Shown: piece by piece, positions 1-8,818 of the stretch
Numbering within the stretch: position 1 is the first letter of the stretch
How the letters are laid out: each line of letters begins with the position of its first letter
Assembly (NCBI RefSeq): GCF_014529935.1
Contig: NZ_JACVFC010000003.1
Span: 186,001 to 250,000 of the forward strand
Length of the DNA: 64,000 nt
Direction: 5' to 3'
From: Chitinophaga qingshengii
GTDB taxonomy: Bacteria > Bacteroidota > Bacteroidia > Chitinophagales > Chitinophagaceae
Notes under the pieces: model-generated
What the model saw: the letters and a program-made list of their open reading frames with translations, nothing else
The model's database searches: none
What the model was told of the DNA's origin: nothing
Made by a program: the position numbers and the translations under genes

Positions 1-557
1 ACCTTAAATCCTTCAAAGACCGCTTTCAGCGGCTGTGTATGGAAATTTAGAACGGATTTGAAATGTTCAGGGGAAGTAACCTTCCGGATAAATTCCGGTA
101 AAGAATTACCGGCGAAATAAATACCGGAAGAAAAAGCGGTGCAATAGATAGGATATTCTCCGTCGGGAAGCGGGTGCCGCATATCCCAGAATAAAAAATC
201 TTCGTTTTCACTGCGGGCGAATGGTATGGCATGTTCAATCAGTTCAATTCCCTGCGGGTCTTCACGGATCACAAATAACGGCGGGTTCAGATAGTCATCA
301 AACAAAAACTTTATTTTGCGGTGTTGTACCAGCCAGGAGTCCGGGTAATCACCCAATGGCACATAAACGAGGAACAGCTCGCAGAGCCTTCCATAGCCCA
401 GTTCTTTGCAAAATGCCTGATAGGAAGGTGGAAAGGCGCGTCCATCCGGGAAACGGAACGTATCCAGGTAGGTGCTGTCTCCTGGTGTATGTGTGTGGGA
501 ATGATTCGTTACTATTTTCTCGTACATGCGAATGAAAGTAGTGACTTTTTTTAGCAT
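1..557 (-). CDS. SUKH (SMI1/KNR4-like) family protein, 3' end beyond window
   Basis: The minus strand is open from an ATG at 557 to the window edge, so the C-terminus is missing. A second in-frame ATG lies at 527, and an in-frame stop precedes the first. The visible 185 residues begin MLKKVTTFIRMYEKIV. They contain the SUKH pattern: FPPSYQAFCKELGYG, a hydrophobic strand (CELFLVYVPLG), then FARSENEDFLFWDM and YFAGNSLPEFI. SUKH proteins are known as yeast Smi1/Knr4 homologues and, in bacteria, as immunity proteins against polymorphic toxins. That role is inferred here from the toxin operon that follows on the other strand. It is transcribed away from the next gene, with about 200 bp of AT-rich DNA between. 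The family call is moderate because it rests on motif memory only. Confidence 0.6.
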   Translation of the reverse strand, partial: MLKKVTTFIRMYEKIVTNHSHTHTPGDSTYLDTFRFPDGRAFPPSYQAFCKELGYGRLCELFLVYVPLGDYPDSWLVQHRKIKFLFDDYLNPPLFVIREDPQGIELIEHAIPFARSENEDFLFWDMRHPLPDGEYPIYCTAFSSGIYFAGNSLPEFIRKVTSPEHFKSVLNFHTQPLKAVFEGFK

Positions 558-766
558 CGGTGTAAAAACTTCGGCAAGCCCATTTTTTAAGGCTGCTGAG
601 TTTGGAGGTGATGGCCGTCATCCTGTATTCCAGGATATAGCTGTACATTTTGTGAACGGGTTGTTATAGGGAAGAATTAGAGGCTCAGGTTTCCAATAAA
701 TAATGATCAAACCATTGACTTGTGTCAAAAACGGGGATTGTTAATTTAATTACTATTTTTACATAT

Positions 767-1150
767 ATGAGTAATGCAGTAGTTAATTTTGATCATATCA
801 GCGACTGGTTTTGGGATATTATCAGCCGCGCAGCGGAGAACAGAAACACCCTGCGGGAAATCCTGCTGGCTATGGATAAAGCAGACATCCTGCGATTCCA
901 GGAGCAGTTTGTAGATGCAGCCGTGGAACTACAGGACGAGCCTTTTACAGACTATATGGAGGAATCGGAAGATGGCATAGAAGACATTTCCCACTGGGTT
1001 GTGAGTAGAGGAAAAACGTTTTACGCCGATATCGTGGAACACCCTGAAAAAATACCCCGTACTGTAACCGGTAACACAGATGTTATTTTGTATGGTATTG
1101 CAGATGAAGTTTGTGTAGATAAGTTTGGGGAATCCACTGGTATTTATTGA
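767..1150 (+). CDS. DUF4240 domain protein
   Basis: A 127-residue cytoplasmic protein without signal peptide. I chose the ATG at 767. A GTG-initiated extension to 722 would add 15 hydrophobic residues encoded by promoter-like AT-rich DNA. The N-terminal ISDWFWDIISRA, the middle ILRFQEQF and the later DISHWVVSRGKTFYADI fit the DUF4240 layout: an N-terminal FWxxI helix, an LxxFQxxF helix, then a W-x(4)-G-x-x-x-Y helix. The family has no established biochemical function. It is often a small stand-alone protein. Its position between a SUKH gene and a toxin operon suggests an immunity or accessory role, which is inference only. Its stop touches the next reading frame. Confidence 0.62.
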   Translation: MSNAVVNFDHISDWFWDIISRAAENRNTLREILLAMDKADILRFQEQFVDAAVELQDEPFTDYMEESEDGIEDISHWVVSRGKTFYADIVEHPEKIPRTVTGNTDVILYGIADEVCVDKFGESTGIY

Positions 1151-1203
1151 GGCGTGATAAACTTTTGGTAATCGTCATACATCCACCTATAAAAGAAAAT
1201 ACA

Positions 1204-1746
1204 TTGGAGAGAGAGCAATATGATTTATTTACTTCCCTGGTAGACGTTTACAGCCAGGCCATGAAGGAGGTGAATACCGAAGCGCTGTTCAGGGAAAGGA
1301 ATACGCTTGAAAGGGTGACCGGAATGATGGCGTGGAACCTGCTGCCCTACGATCAAAGAAGGAACCGGCGATGGCAGCTGCTCCAGATATTGATGAAAGG
1401 GGGAGATGAGGAGGGTAGGTTTAAATTTAATCATCTGTTTTGTCAATGGGACGATAAAGTGACCGCCGCCATTCAGCTGTTGGAGTCGCTGATGCCGGAT
1501 GAACAGGACCCGGTAGAGAAAGGGTTGTTGTTCAGGCTGCATGCTATGTTTTTGACCGAACAGTATTTACTGAATATTAATAAAGATCCCGAAAGGTCGC
1601 TGCACAACGATTATTATGTTATGATGGGCGCGATGGATGATTTCTACCAGAGTAAGCACGCTATGCAGGTAGGTGTAGCTGACCTGCAATCCCATTTTAC
1701 AGAGATGTATAGAAACTGGGAAAAAAGACCCTATAGAGATGTTTAA
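1204..1746 (+). CDS. Uncharacterised protein, probably frameshifted near its C-terminus
   Basis: I do not recognise this protein. The frame is open from 1147 (a TTG overlapping the previous stop). I prefer the TTG at 1204, giving MEREQYDLFTSLVDVYSQAM and about 180 residues. An ATG at 1261 is also possible. The protein is soluble, helical and charged, with no signal peptide. The frame ends RPYRDV-stop just after a run of six A at 1720-1725. Dropping one A would continue the protein as EKDPIEMFKPDKFAASTG and further to a TAA at about 1803. This tail reads like a natural C-terminus, so a one-base insertion (real or a sequencing error) is likely. The gene appears co-transcribed with the DUF4240 gene. 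Confidence 0.5.
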   Translation: MEREQYDLFTSLVDVYSQAMKEVNTEALFRERNTLERVTGMMAWNLLPYDQRRNRRWQLLQILMKGGDEEGRFKFNHLFCQWDDKVTAAIQLLESLMPDEQDPVEKGLLFRLHAMFLTEQYLLNINKDPERSLHNDYYVMMGAMDDFYQSKHAMQVGVADLQSHFTEMYRNWEKRPYRDV

Positions 1747-1848
1747 ACCAGATAAGTTTGCAGCATCCACAGGCATCCCTTACCCCTTGATTACATTAGT
1801 GTAAAGAAATTTTTAATATTAAATTAGATTATATTATATATAATACAA

Positions 1849-1856
1849 TATATTTG
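1849..1856 (+). promoter_or_regulatory. Candidate -7 element (TATATTTG) ahead of the toxin-platform operon
   Basis: The 290 bp between 1747 and 2036 contain no gene. Bases 1801-1860 are extremely AT-rich (7 of 60 are G or C). TATATTTG at 1849-1856 matches the Bacteroidota -7 consensus TAnnTTTG exactly. No TTG (-33) is seen at the usual spacing, so this is only a candidate. It would leave a leader of about 175 bases before the TTG start at 2037. Confidence 0.3.
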
Positions 1857-2036
1857 TTGGCAGGTAATAGAGCGCTGTTACATGTTATTGATGAATTATC
1901 CCGTACCTGAATGTAAATAAATACCTATGTAGCCCATTGATAGTACCCTGTCAGTAGAGGTGATCCCAATTCTATCGTATATGCCGGAGCGGTGTATACA
2001 GATGGTGGATGGTTAACCTTATAGCTATACCTATGA

Positions 2037-5000
2037 TTGCAAACCAGTAAATTGTTTCAACGCTTGAAAATTAATTTGCCGTGGCTGCTGGTGTTGTGCC
2101 TGTTATTGTTACAGTCACGCCTATCCCATGCGGCCGGAAAGGACTCCCTACACCTTGCCCCCCTGACATATCCGCCGGCATCGTCGCCGGCTATCACTGT
2201 ACCGGATATACGAACATTTGAGCCGGTAGATAAACTATTGGCGCAGCAGCTGCCTGTCGCCGCCATGCCTTTTACCGCTGAACAGCTGGCCAGCCTGTCG
2301 CCTGGCGATCCGGAAACGCATGTGCTGCGAGAGAAAGCGAAAGCGGAGTACCTCAAAATGGAGAAGAGCAACCACTATGTGAACAGGCTGGAACCGGACG
2401 ACCTCAATGAACTGCCCATTGGCTTGTCCAATGAAGACGGCACGGTGAAAATAGCCGTCAGCAATGCTACTTTCCATGAAGGTTATGCGGAACTAACGCT
2501 GTACGCAAGGGTACAGATACCACAGGAACCCGGGGAGCTGTTCTTCGGCGTACAGGGCGTTAAACTGTCCTATGAAGGAAATATCCAGGGAGATGCCAAA
2601 CTGGTGCTGCTGGGAGATTATACCATCCGTATCAACGGTGGCACGGCAGCGCTGGTGCTGAAAGGCGCGTTGGACCTGCAAACGGGAAAGGGACTGGATA
2701 TGACTTATGTATCCATTGACTGTAACGGTTTCAAGGAATTAGGATTATCGGCAGATATCATGTTCCCCCGTAGCATGATGGTACCGGTAGATGCAGCAGG
2801 GGAAAGGATTGCAGATGAGAAAACATTGGTACGTTCCTCTTTCCGCACCATTGTCGGTAACTGGAATGATATATTGGTGGGTGTTAGTCTGCCTTCATTT
2901 GAGATAACCCCGTTAAAGGGATTTACCTTCCATATAGGCAAGGCAGTATATGATGGTAGCGATATCCGTAATGCACCGGATGTACTGTATCCTGCCGGTT
3001 ACCGCGAGCGGTATATGCAGCCCGGCGATGAGAACCTGTGGCGCGGAATATATATAGAAGACCTGGAAGTAGTGTTGCCCAGGCAGTTCGCCAGTCGAAC
3101 GAAACCCGGTACCCGCGTATCTTTTGGCGCTACGCAGTTATTGATAGACAACAACGGGTTGACCGGACATCTTTTCGCCGGCAATATATTGCCGGACGGC
3201 AGCGCTTCCGGCTGGCGGTTTACGGTAGACCGTTTTACGCTGGACCTGGAAGCCAATCATCTCACAGGGGCCAGTTTTGACGGGACTATCAGTCTACCGG
3301 TAGCGAAAGACCCACTGGCTTACACCGCACTGATTACTGCGGATAATGAATACATGCTGAAGGTAGGAACGCTGAACAAACTGTCGTTCAACATCTGGAA
3401 GGCTAAAGCGGAGCTGTTGCCCAATAGCTGGGTACAGTTGCGTGTGGCCGATGGCCGTTTCCTGCCGGAAGCCATGCTGAACGGACAACTGGAAATCTCC
3501 GCCAGCAATAAACAATCGAACGACGATCGCAGTTTGGTCAACTTTAAAGGTATCCAGTTCCGTAACCTGCACCTGCAAACAACAGCTCCGGTGATTACCG
3601 CGGAATACTTCGGATACAAGGACGATGGAAAAGTAGCCGGTTTCCCGGTTGCGATCAACGAGATCGCCGTCTCCCTCAGCGAACGCCAGGCCGCGCTGAT
3701 ACTGGGCGTAAAGCTCAACCTTATGGAAGGCAAGTTTGGGGGCGCTACCCGGATACAGCTGATAGGACAAATGAGCGAAGAAGACGGGGCACAGCGCTGG
3801 CATTTTGACCGCTTGTCATTGTCACAGGTGGCGATAAAAGCGAACCTGGGCGCCCTGAATATTGACGGTCAGCTGAACATCTACGATGACGATCCTGTTT
3901 ATGGCGACGCCGTTAGTGGCAGTGTCAAAGCAGATATCATCGGTAAAATAAAAGTTGAAGCGAGGGCTATGTTCGGATGTAAAGACTTCCGTTACTGGTA
4001 TGTAGACGCTAAAGCTGATTTCGGGCTGGGTATCCCGCTGTTACCGCCCATGCTGAATATGCAGGGCTTCGGCGGCGGCGCTTATTACCATATGAAAAAA
4101 TCCGGTGTGGATTTACAGGCTTCACCCACCGGGGTCAACTACGTGCCGGATGCCAATACCGGGCTGGGTATCAAAGCCACCTTGTTGTTTACCGTCGGCC
4201 AGAAAGTATTGGTCAACGGTGACGTAACGCTGGAAGTAGCATTTAATAACAGTGGAGGTTTAAACTATATCGGCTTCTTCGGTTATGCGAAAATATTAAA
4301 TGTCCTACCCAATGTGATGGGCAATGCCGGTGATTTCCTGGCCGGCAAATTCCAGAAGCTGGCGGATTTGGAAAATAAGGTGATGGGCCAGCTGGGAGCG
4401 GCAGGAGAGGCGTTGCAAAGACTCAAGTTGTCAGATCCCACCAAAGTGGCGGCTGCGTTTTCCTCAGATCAATACCGCGTCGGAGAGAACGGGTTGTCTG
4501 CCTACCTGGGCATGCAATACGATTTTGAACATTCCATTTTTCATTCCAACTTCGATATTTATCTGAACGTGGCCGGTGGTCTGCTGCAGGGCATATCTAC
4601 CGGTAACCGCGCGGGATGGGCGGTATTCCATGCTGGTCCGGGTGAATGGTATATGCATTGCGGAACGCCCACCAATCCGATCGGCATCCGCTTTGGTATC
4701 GGGAGCGTCAGCCTGAAAGTTTCCTCTTACCTGATGGCGGGAGATAAGATTCCCGGATCACCGCCGCCACCGCAGGAAGTAGCGGATATCCTCGGTGTGG
4801 AGCTGTCGGAGCTGGACTATATGCGCGATCTCAATGCGCTGGGCGACGGCCGTGGAATGGCATTCGGCGCCCGGTTGTCTGTTGAAACCGGCGATCTCAC
4901 CTTCCTGATCCTGTATGCCAATTTCAAGGCAGGTGTCGGTTTTGATATTATGCTGAAAGACTATGGCGATGCACATTGTAAAGGTAGCTCCGATCCCATC

Positions 5001-6704
5001 GGTATTGACGGATGGTATGCTAACGGTCAGGCCTATGTGTATTTGCAGGGCGAAGTGGGGGTGAAGGTGAACCTGCGGTTTATCAAAGCCCGATTCCCCA
5101 TTCTGTCGGGCGCCGCGGCCGTATTAATGCAGGCCAAACTACCCAATCCTACCTGGATACGCGGTTACCTGGGCGTGAAGTTCAGTGTTTTAGGCGGACT
5201 GGTAAGCGGTAAAATGCGTATGAAAGTGACCATAGGCCAGGAATGTGAGATAGAAGGAGCGGCCAGCAGCCCGGTAGATGTGAAAATTATTTCCGACCTC
5301 ACACCCAAAACAGGATCGGATAAGATAGACGTTTTTGCCGTACCACAGGCGGCCTTTAATATGAAGCTGAACAAAGCTTTTGACGTAGATGGCGATGACG
5401 GCGCCAAAACCTACCGGATCAAACTGGATGAATTCACCGTAACGGAGGAAGGAAAAACAATTCCAGGCACGCTGAAATGGAATGACAACAACGATGTGGT
5501 GTCTTTTTATTCCAAAGAAGTATTACCGCCACAGAAACAGCTACAGGCCTTGGTGAAAGTGAGCTTTGAGGAACTGAAAGGCGGTAGCTGGCAAACCGTA
5601 TACATGAATGGCAAGAAAAGCGAGGAGGTAGAAACCGTCAACTTTACCACTGCTACGGCACCGGATTACATCCCGCTGAACAATATCGCTTATGCGTACC
5701 CGGTAGTAGACCAGCGTAACCTTTATCGCAATGAATATGATCGGGGATATATCCGGTTAAAACGTGGCCAGACTTACCTGTTTGATTCCCGCTGGAAATA
5801 TGAATTGCGTATGTCCGTTGCCGGTAGTACACAGGTGACCTCTGTCGGTTATAACAGTGAAGCACAGGAGCTGGGTTACGATCTGCCCGCCCTGAAGAGA
5901 TCTGCCGGTTATCAACTGGATGTGGTGGCCCTTCCTCCCGGCAGCAACACCGGTGATGCAGTGGCTTCCTATAGCCGGAATGACAACGAAGAAGGTGGCA
6001 GCTTTTCCGTGAAAAACAACCAGGCGCAAAGTGTGACCCGTGGGGATATCGCTAAATCGTTGCTCTCCTATGCCCTGCATACCAGCAAACATGCCACTTT
6101 TGAGGATAAGATGGCATCCCTGGCGCTACAGCAGGGCCTGGCCGCAAAAGTAAGCAGCGATGTGGTTAGCCTGCAGGCGGAAGTAGGCAGCTATGAACCG
6201 TTTGAACCTGCTGAACTGGCAGGTACTGCCTATACTGATTATAAACCGATGGTACAACCCGAAGCTATTATGGAGGACGCTTATTACCGGGAAGATATTA
6301 ATCCGCTGCTGTACTGGAACTACCCGATCAACAAAGAGATTTATCTCACACACCGGAACGTGGAAGAGTGGGGTATTGTGCCCAGCAGAGCGATCACGAT
6401 AATGAGCAGTTACCTGGCGGCGGCCACCAATCCGGAAGCATCGCCGGTGCCGGGGCTACTGCAAACCAGGTTGCCTTATGTTTACGATTTGCCGCTGGTT
6501 TACAAACAAGACTTCACAGATCTGCAATACCAACTGGTGAACCGTTACCTGGGTACACCGGAGCAGAGCAAATATGCTTACCTGATCAAAGCCTATTATC
6601 CGTTTATCCGTTACGGTAAGTACAAGGTAGTTTACCGGTACATACTGCCAGGTGGTAAAAAAGGAAGCAGTAAGATTTTTGAATACATGAACCCTATAAA
6701 GTAA
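2037..6704 (+). CDS. Giant secreted beta-rich protein of unknown function (1555 aa)
   Basis: First gene of a nine-gene operon. Translation appears to start at a TTG, because the nearby ATG at 2033 is followed at once by a stop in its frame. Residues 1-32 are a clear Sec signal peptide (basic start, then WLLVLCLLLLQS, cleavage near SHA-AGK). The mature protein has long stretches of alternating polar/hydrophobic beta strands (about residues 120-1130) with many Gly/Asp turns. A glycine-rich segment (GFGGGAYYHM) lies near residue 680 and a proline stretch (GSPPPPQE) near 910. About residues 1095-1230 look Ig-like. No T9SS C-terminal domain, lipobox or enzyme motif is seen. The architecture would suit a long periplasmic or surface scaffold. 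Overall shape recalls lipid- or polymer-bridging beta proteins, but that is inference. Its stop overlaps the next ATG by one base. Confidence 0.8.
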   Translation: MQTSKLFQRLKINLPWLLVLCLLLLQSRLSHAAGKDSLHLAPLTYPPASSPAITVPDIRTFEPVDKLLAQQLPVAAMPFTAEQLASLSPGDPETHVLREKAKAEYLKMEKSNHYVNRLEPDDLNELPIGLSNEDGTVKIAVSNATFHEGYAELTLYARVQIPQEPGELFFGVQGVKLSYEGNIQGDAKLVLLGDYTIRINGGTAALVLKGALDLQTGKGLDMTYVSIDCNGFKELGLSADIMFPRSMMVPVDAAGERIADEKTLVRSSFRTIVGNWNDILVGVSLPSFEITPLKGFTFHIGKAVYDGSDIRNAPDVLYPAGYRERYMQPGDENLWRGIYIEDLEVVLPRQFASRTKPGTRVSFGATQLLIDNNGLTGHLFAGNILPDGSASGWRFTVDRFTLDLEANHLTGASFDGTISLPVAKDPLAYTALITADNEYMLKVGTLNKLSFNIWKAKAELLPNSWVQLRVADGRFLPEAMLNGQLEISASNKQSNDDRSLVNFKGIQFRNLHLQTTAPVITAEYFGYKDDGKVAGFPVAINEIAVSLSERQAALILGVKLNLMEGKFGGATRIQLIGQMSEEDGAQRWHFDRLSLSQVAIKANLGALNIDGQLNIYDDDPVYGDAVSGSVKADIIGKIKVEARAMFGCKDFRYWYVDAKADFGLGIPLLPPMLNMQGFGGGAYYHMKKSGVDLQASPTGVNYVPDANTGLGIKATLLFTVGQKVLVNGDVTLEVAFNNSGGLNYIGFFGYAKILNVLPNVMGNAGDFLAGKFQKLADLENKVMGQLGAAGEALQRLKLSDPTKVAAAFSSDQYRVGENGLSAYLGMQYDFEHSIFHSNFDIYLNVAGGLLQGISTGNRAGWAVFHAGPGEWYMHCGTPTNPIGIRFGIGSVSLKVSSYLMAGDKIPGSPPPPQEVADILGVELSELDYMRDLNALGDGRGMAFGARLSVETGDLTFLILYANFKAGVGFDIMLKDYGDAHCKGSSDPIGIDGWYANGQAYVYLQGEVGVKVNLRFIKARFPILSGAAAVLMQAKLPNPTWIRGYLGVKFSVLGGLVSGKMRMKVTIGQECEIEGAASSPVDVKIISDLTPKTGSDKIDVFAVPQAAFNMKLNKAFDVDGDDGAKTYRIKLDEFTVTEEGKTIPGTLKWNDNNDVVSFYSKEVLPPQKQLQALVKVSFEELKGGSWQTVYMNGKKSEEVETVNFTTATAPDYIPLNNIAYAYPVVDQRNLYRNEYDRGYIRLKRGQTYLFDSRWKYELRMSVAGSTQVTSVGYNSEAQELGYDLPALKRSAGYQLDVVALPPGSNTGDAVASYSRNDNEEGGSFSVKNNQAQSVTRGDIAKSLLSYALHTSKHATFEDKMASLALQQGLAAKVSSDVVSLQAEVGSYEPFEPAELAGTAYTDYKPMVQPEAIMEDAYYREDINPLLYWNYPINKEIYLTHRNVEEWGIVPSRAITIMSSYLAAATNPEASPVPGLLQTRLPYVYDLPLVYKQDFTDLQYQLVNRYLGTPEQSKYAYLIKAYYPFIRYGKYKVVYRYILPGGKKGSSKIFEYMNPIK

Positions 6705-8797
6705 TGAAGAAGGACAGGATACACAGAGGACTAATGGTGACGGCTATATGTATGTTGTTTGCGTTGTGCAGCGATGCACAGCGAAAGGACACTGCCAGGG
6801 TGCAGCTCATTGCCCGGGCAGGCAGCAACAGCATCCTGTTGCGGTGGGCGGCTACGACGCCTCGTGCATGGAAACTATGTAACCAATACGGCTTTGAATT
6901 GTGGCGTTATACCGTAGTCCGCGCCGGTAAAGTACTCGACCAGCCGGAGGTAAGACAGGTATATGCATTCCCGTTTAAGCCCAAACCTTTGAAAGAGTGG
7001 GAGGGGCCGTCTCAAAAAGACCAGTATGCAGCGATCATTGCACAGGCTATTTACGGAGATAAGTTTGAAGTGACCGGAGGAGACGATAAAGGCATTGCGA
7101 AGCTGGTGAACCAGTCGCAGGAACTGGAACAACGTTTTTCTTTTTCCTTATATGCGGCAGATCATAGTTTTGCTGCTGCGCGGCTGGCAGGCTGGGGCTG
7201 GGAAGATGTACACGTAAAACCAGATGAAAAATACCTGTACCGTATCCGGCCACTGGTACCGGCTTCGAAAATGAAAATAGATTCCGGTGGCGTGTTCATC
7301 GGCCTGAAAGACCATCAGCCTTTACCGGCAGTGACCGACCTGGGTGCTTTGTTTGGAGACCGGAGCGTGGTGCTGAGCTGGGATTACAGCCTGCTCACCA
7401 GCTACTATGTGTCCTGGGCCATAGAAAGATCGGTGGATGGTAAGACTTTTGAGCGGGTAAACCGCACGCCGGTCACCAACTTTAATAATAAAGATCAGCG
7501 CCCTTCTCCGCGCATGTATTTTATAGATTCGCTGAGGGACAATCATACTGTTTATTATTACCGGGTTCGCGGTTTGTCGCCCTTTGGCGAAGCCGGCCCG
7601 CCTTCTGTGGAAGCCAAAGGAAAGGGGCGTCATGTACTGGCCTATGTCCCCAATATCCGTACCCGTGATGTGAATGAAAAAGGAGAGATGGAACTAACCT
7701 GGGACTTTGAACAGGCCGGTGATAGCCTCATTACCGGTTTTACACTGAACCAGGGCCTGGCAGCAGACGGCCCTTACGTGCCGGTGCTGGAGCGACTTGC
7801 ACCTGCCAGCCGCAAGCTGGTGTATGATAAACTGGAGGCTACCAATTATTTTACTATTACAGCCATCGGTAAAGATGGTGGCGCCTCCACCTCTTTTCCG
7901 GTGCTCGTTCAACCGGTGGATTCTATACCACCAGCGGCACCGGCAGGCCTGAAAGGCAGTATCGATAGTACGGGTGCGGTAACGCTTACCTGGGATGCCA
8001 ATACAGAAAAAGATTTAATGGGTTATAAAGTATTCCGGGCCAGTAATTGGGGAGAAGAGCTAAGTCCCCTGCTGGACAGCATCCATCTCACCTCACCGTT
8101 GTATCATGATACCGTGGTGTTAAAAAGCCTTAACAGCAAGGTGTATTACGCAGTGGCTGCATTGGATAAACGATATAACCAGTCGCCTTTCTCTCTTGTA
8201 CTGGAACTAAAGAAACCGGACATCGTTCCGCCTGGCGCACCCGTTTTCAGCGGATATAAAATATCAGGGGATACCGTGCTGCTAACCTGGGCCCGCAGCA
8301 GCGATGAAGACGTAGCACTGCACTTATTGTACCGCCGGGAAGGCGTTGCTGCTACTACTCAATGGCAGCTGCTAAAACAGTTTGCCGATACTACCAGCGC
8401 CTTTGCCGATACGAGAGTGACAGGGGGAAAACAATACAGTTACCTGATCCTGGCACGGGATAGCAGCGGGCTGGAGTCCAAACCCCTGGCTCCGCTCACC
8501 ATTCACGTGCCATCTAATCCTAACGACTATATGGTGAAGAACTTTACGGCATATGTCAACAGGGAACAACGGTATGTAGAACTCTCCTGGACAGATCGTA
8601 TAGAGGATTTACAGGAGTATCATTGTTATCGTGCATTAAAAGGCAAACCGATGTTGTTGTGGAAGGTATTGCCAGCCGGACAACGCCGTATGGTGGACAG
8701 CCAGGTGAAAACCGGTGAAAACTACGAGTACCGGATAAAAGCTGTATTGAAGAATGGTGTCCAGGGAAAATATGCCGCACTGGAAGTTCAGTATTAA
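6704..8797 (+). CDS. Secreted fibronectin type III repeat protein (697 aa)
   Basis: The ATG overlaps the upstream stop (TAATG), so translation is probably coupled. Residues 1-25 form a signal peptide ending CSDAQ. After a special N-terminal domain (about 26-200), at least four FN3-type modules follow. Each shows the FN3 core of a Trp in strand B (VVLSWDYS, MELTWDFE, VTLTWDAN, VLLTWARS, VELSWTDR) and a Tyr in strand F (YYYRVRGLS, YYAVAALD, YSYLILARD, YEYRIKAV). FN3 arrays serve as protein- or glycan-binding spacers, so a structural or adhesive part of the surface assembly is likely. No enzyme motif and no T9SS sorting domain is visible. Placement directly between the giant protein and the RHS-like protein suggests they act together. 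Confidence 0.8.
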   Translation: MKKDRIHRGLMVTAICMLFALCSDAQRKDTARVQLIARAGSNSILLRWAATTPRAWKLCNQYGFELWRYTVVRAGKVLDQPEVRQVYAFPFKPKPLKEWEGPSQKDQYAAIIAQAIYGDKFEVTGGDDKGIAKLVNQSQELEQRFSFSLYAADHSFAAARLAGWGWEDVHVKPDEKYLYRIRPLVPASKMKIDSGGVFIGLKDHQPLPAVTDLGALFGDRSVVLSWDYSLLTSYYVSWAIERSVDGKTFERVNRTPVTNFNNKDQRPSPRMYFIDSLRDNHTVYYYRVRGLSPFGEAGPPSVEAKGKGRHVLAYVPNIRTRDVNEKGEMELTWDFEQAGDSLITGFTLNQGLAADGPYVPVLERLAPASRKLVYDKLEATNYFTITAIGKDGGASTSFPVLVQPVDSIPPAAPAGLKGSIDSTGAVTLTWDANTEKDLMGYKVFRASNWGEELSPLLDSIHLTSPLYHDTVVLKSLNSKVYYAVAALDKRYNQSPFSLVLELKKPDIVPPGAPVFSGYKISGDTVLLTWARSSDEDVALHLLYRREGVAATTQWQLLKQFADTTSAFADTRVTGGKQYSYLILARDSSGLESKPLAPLTIHVPSNPNDYMVKNFTAYVNREQRYVELSWTDRIEDLQEYHCYRALKGKPMLLWKVLPAGQRRMVDSQVKTGENYEYRIKAVLKNGVQGKYAALEVQY

Positions 8798-8818
8798 ACG
8801 TAAAAAAAATATAACCTC

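Noticed and set aside
1147..1203. TTG-initiated N-terminal extension of the third gene
   Set aside because: It overlaps the previous stop and encodes a short hydrophobic stretch from spacer-like AT-rich DNA; kept only as an alternative start.
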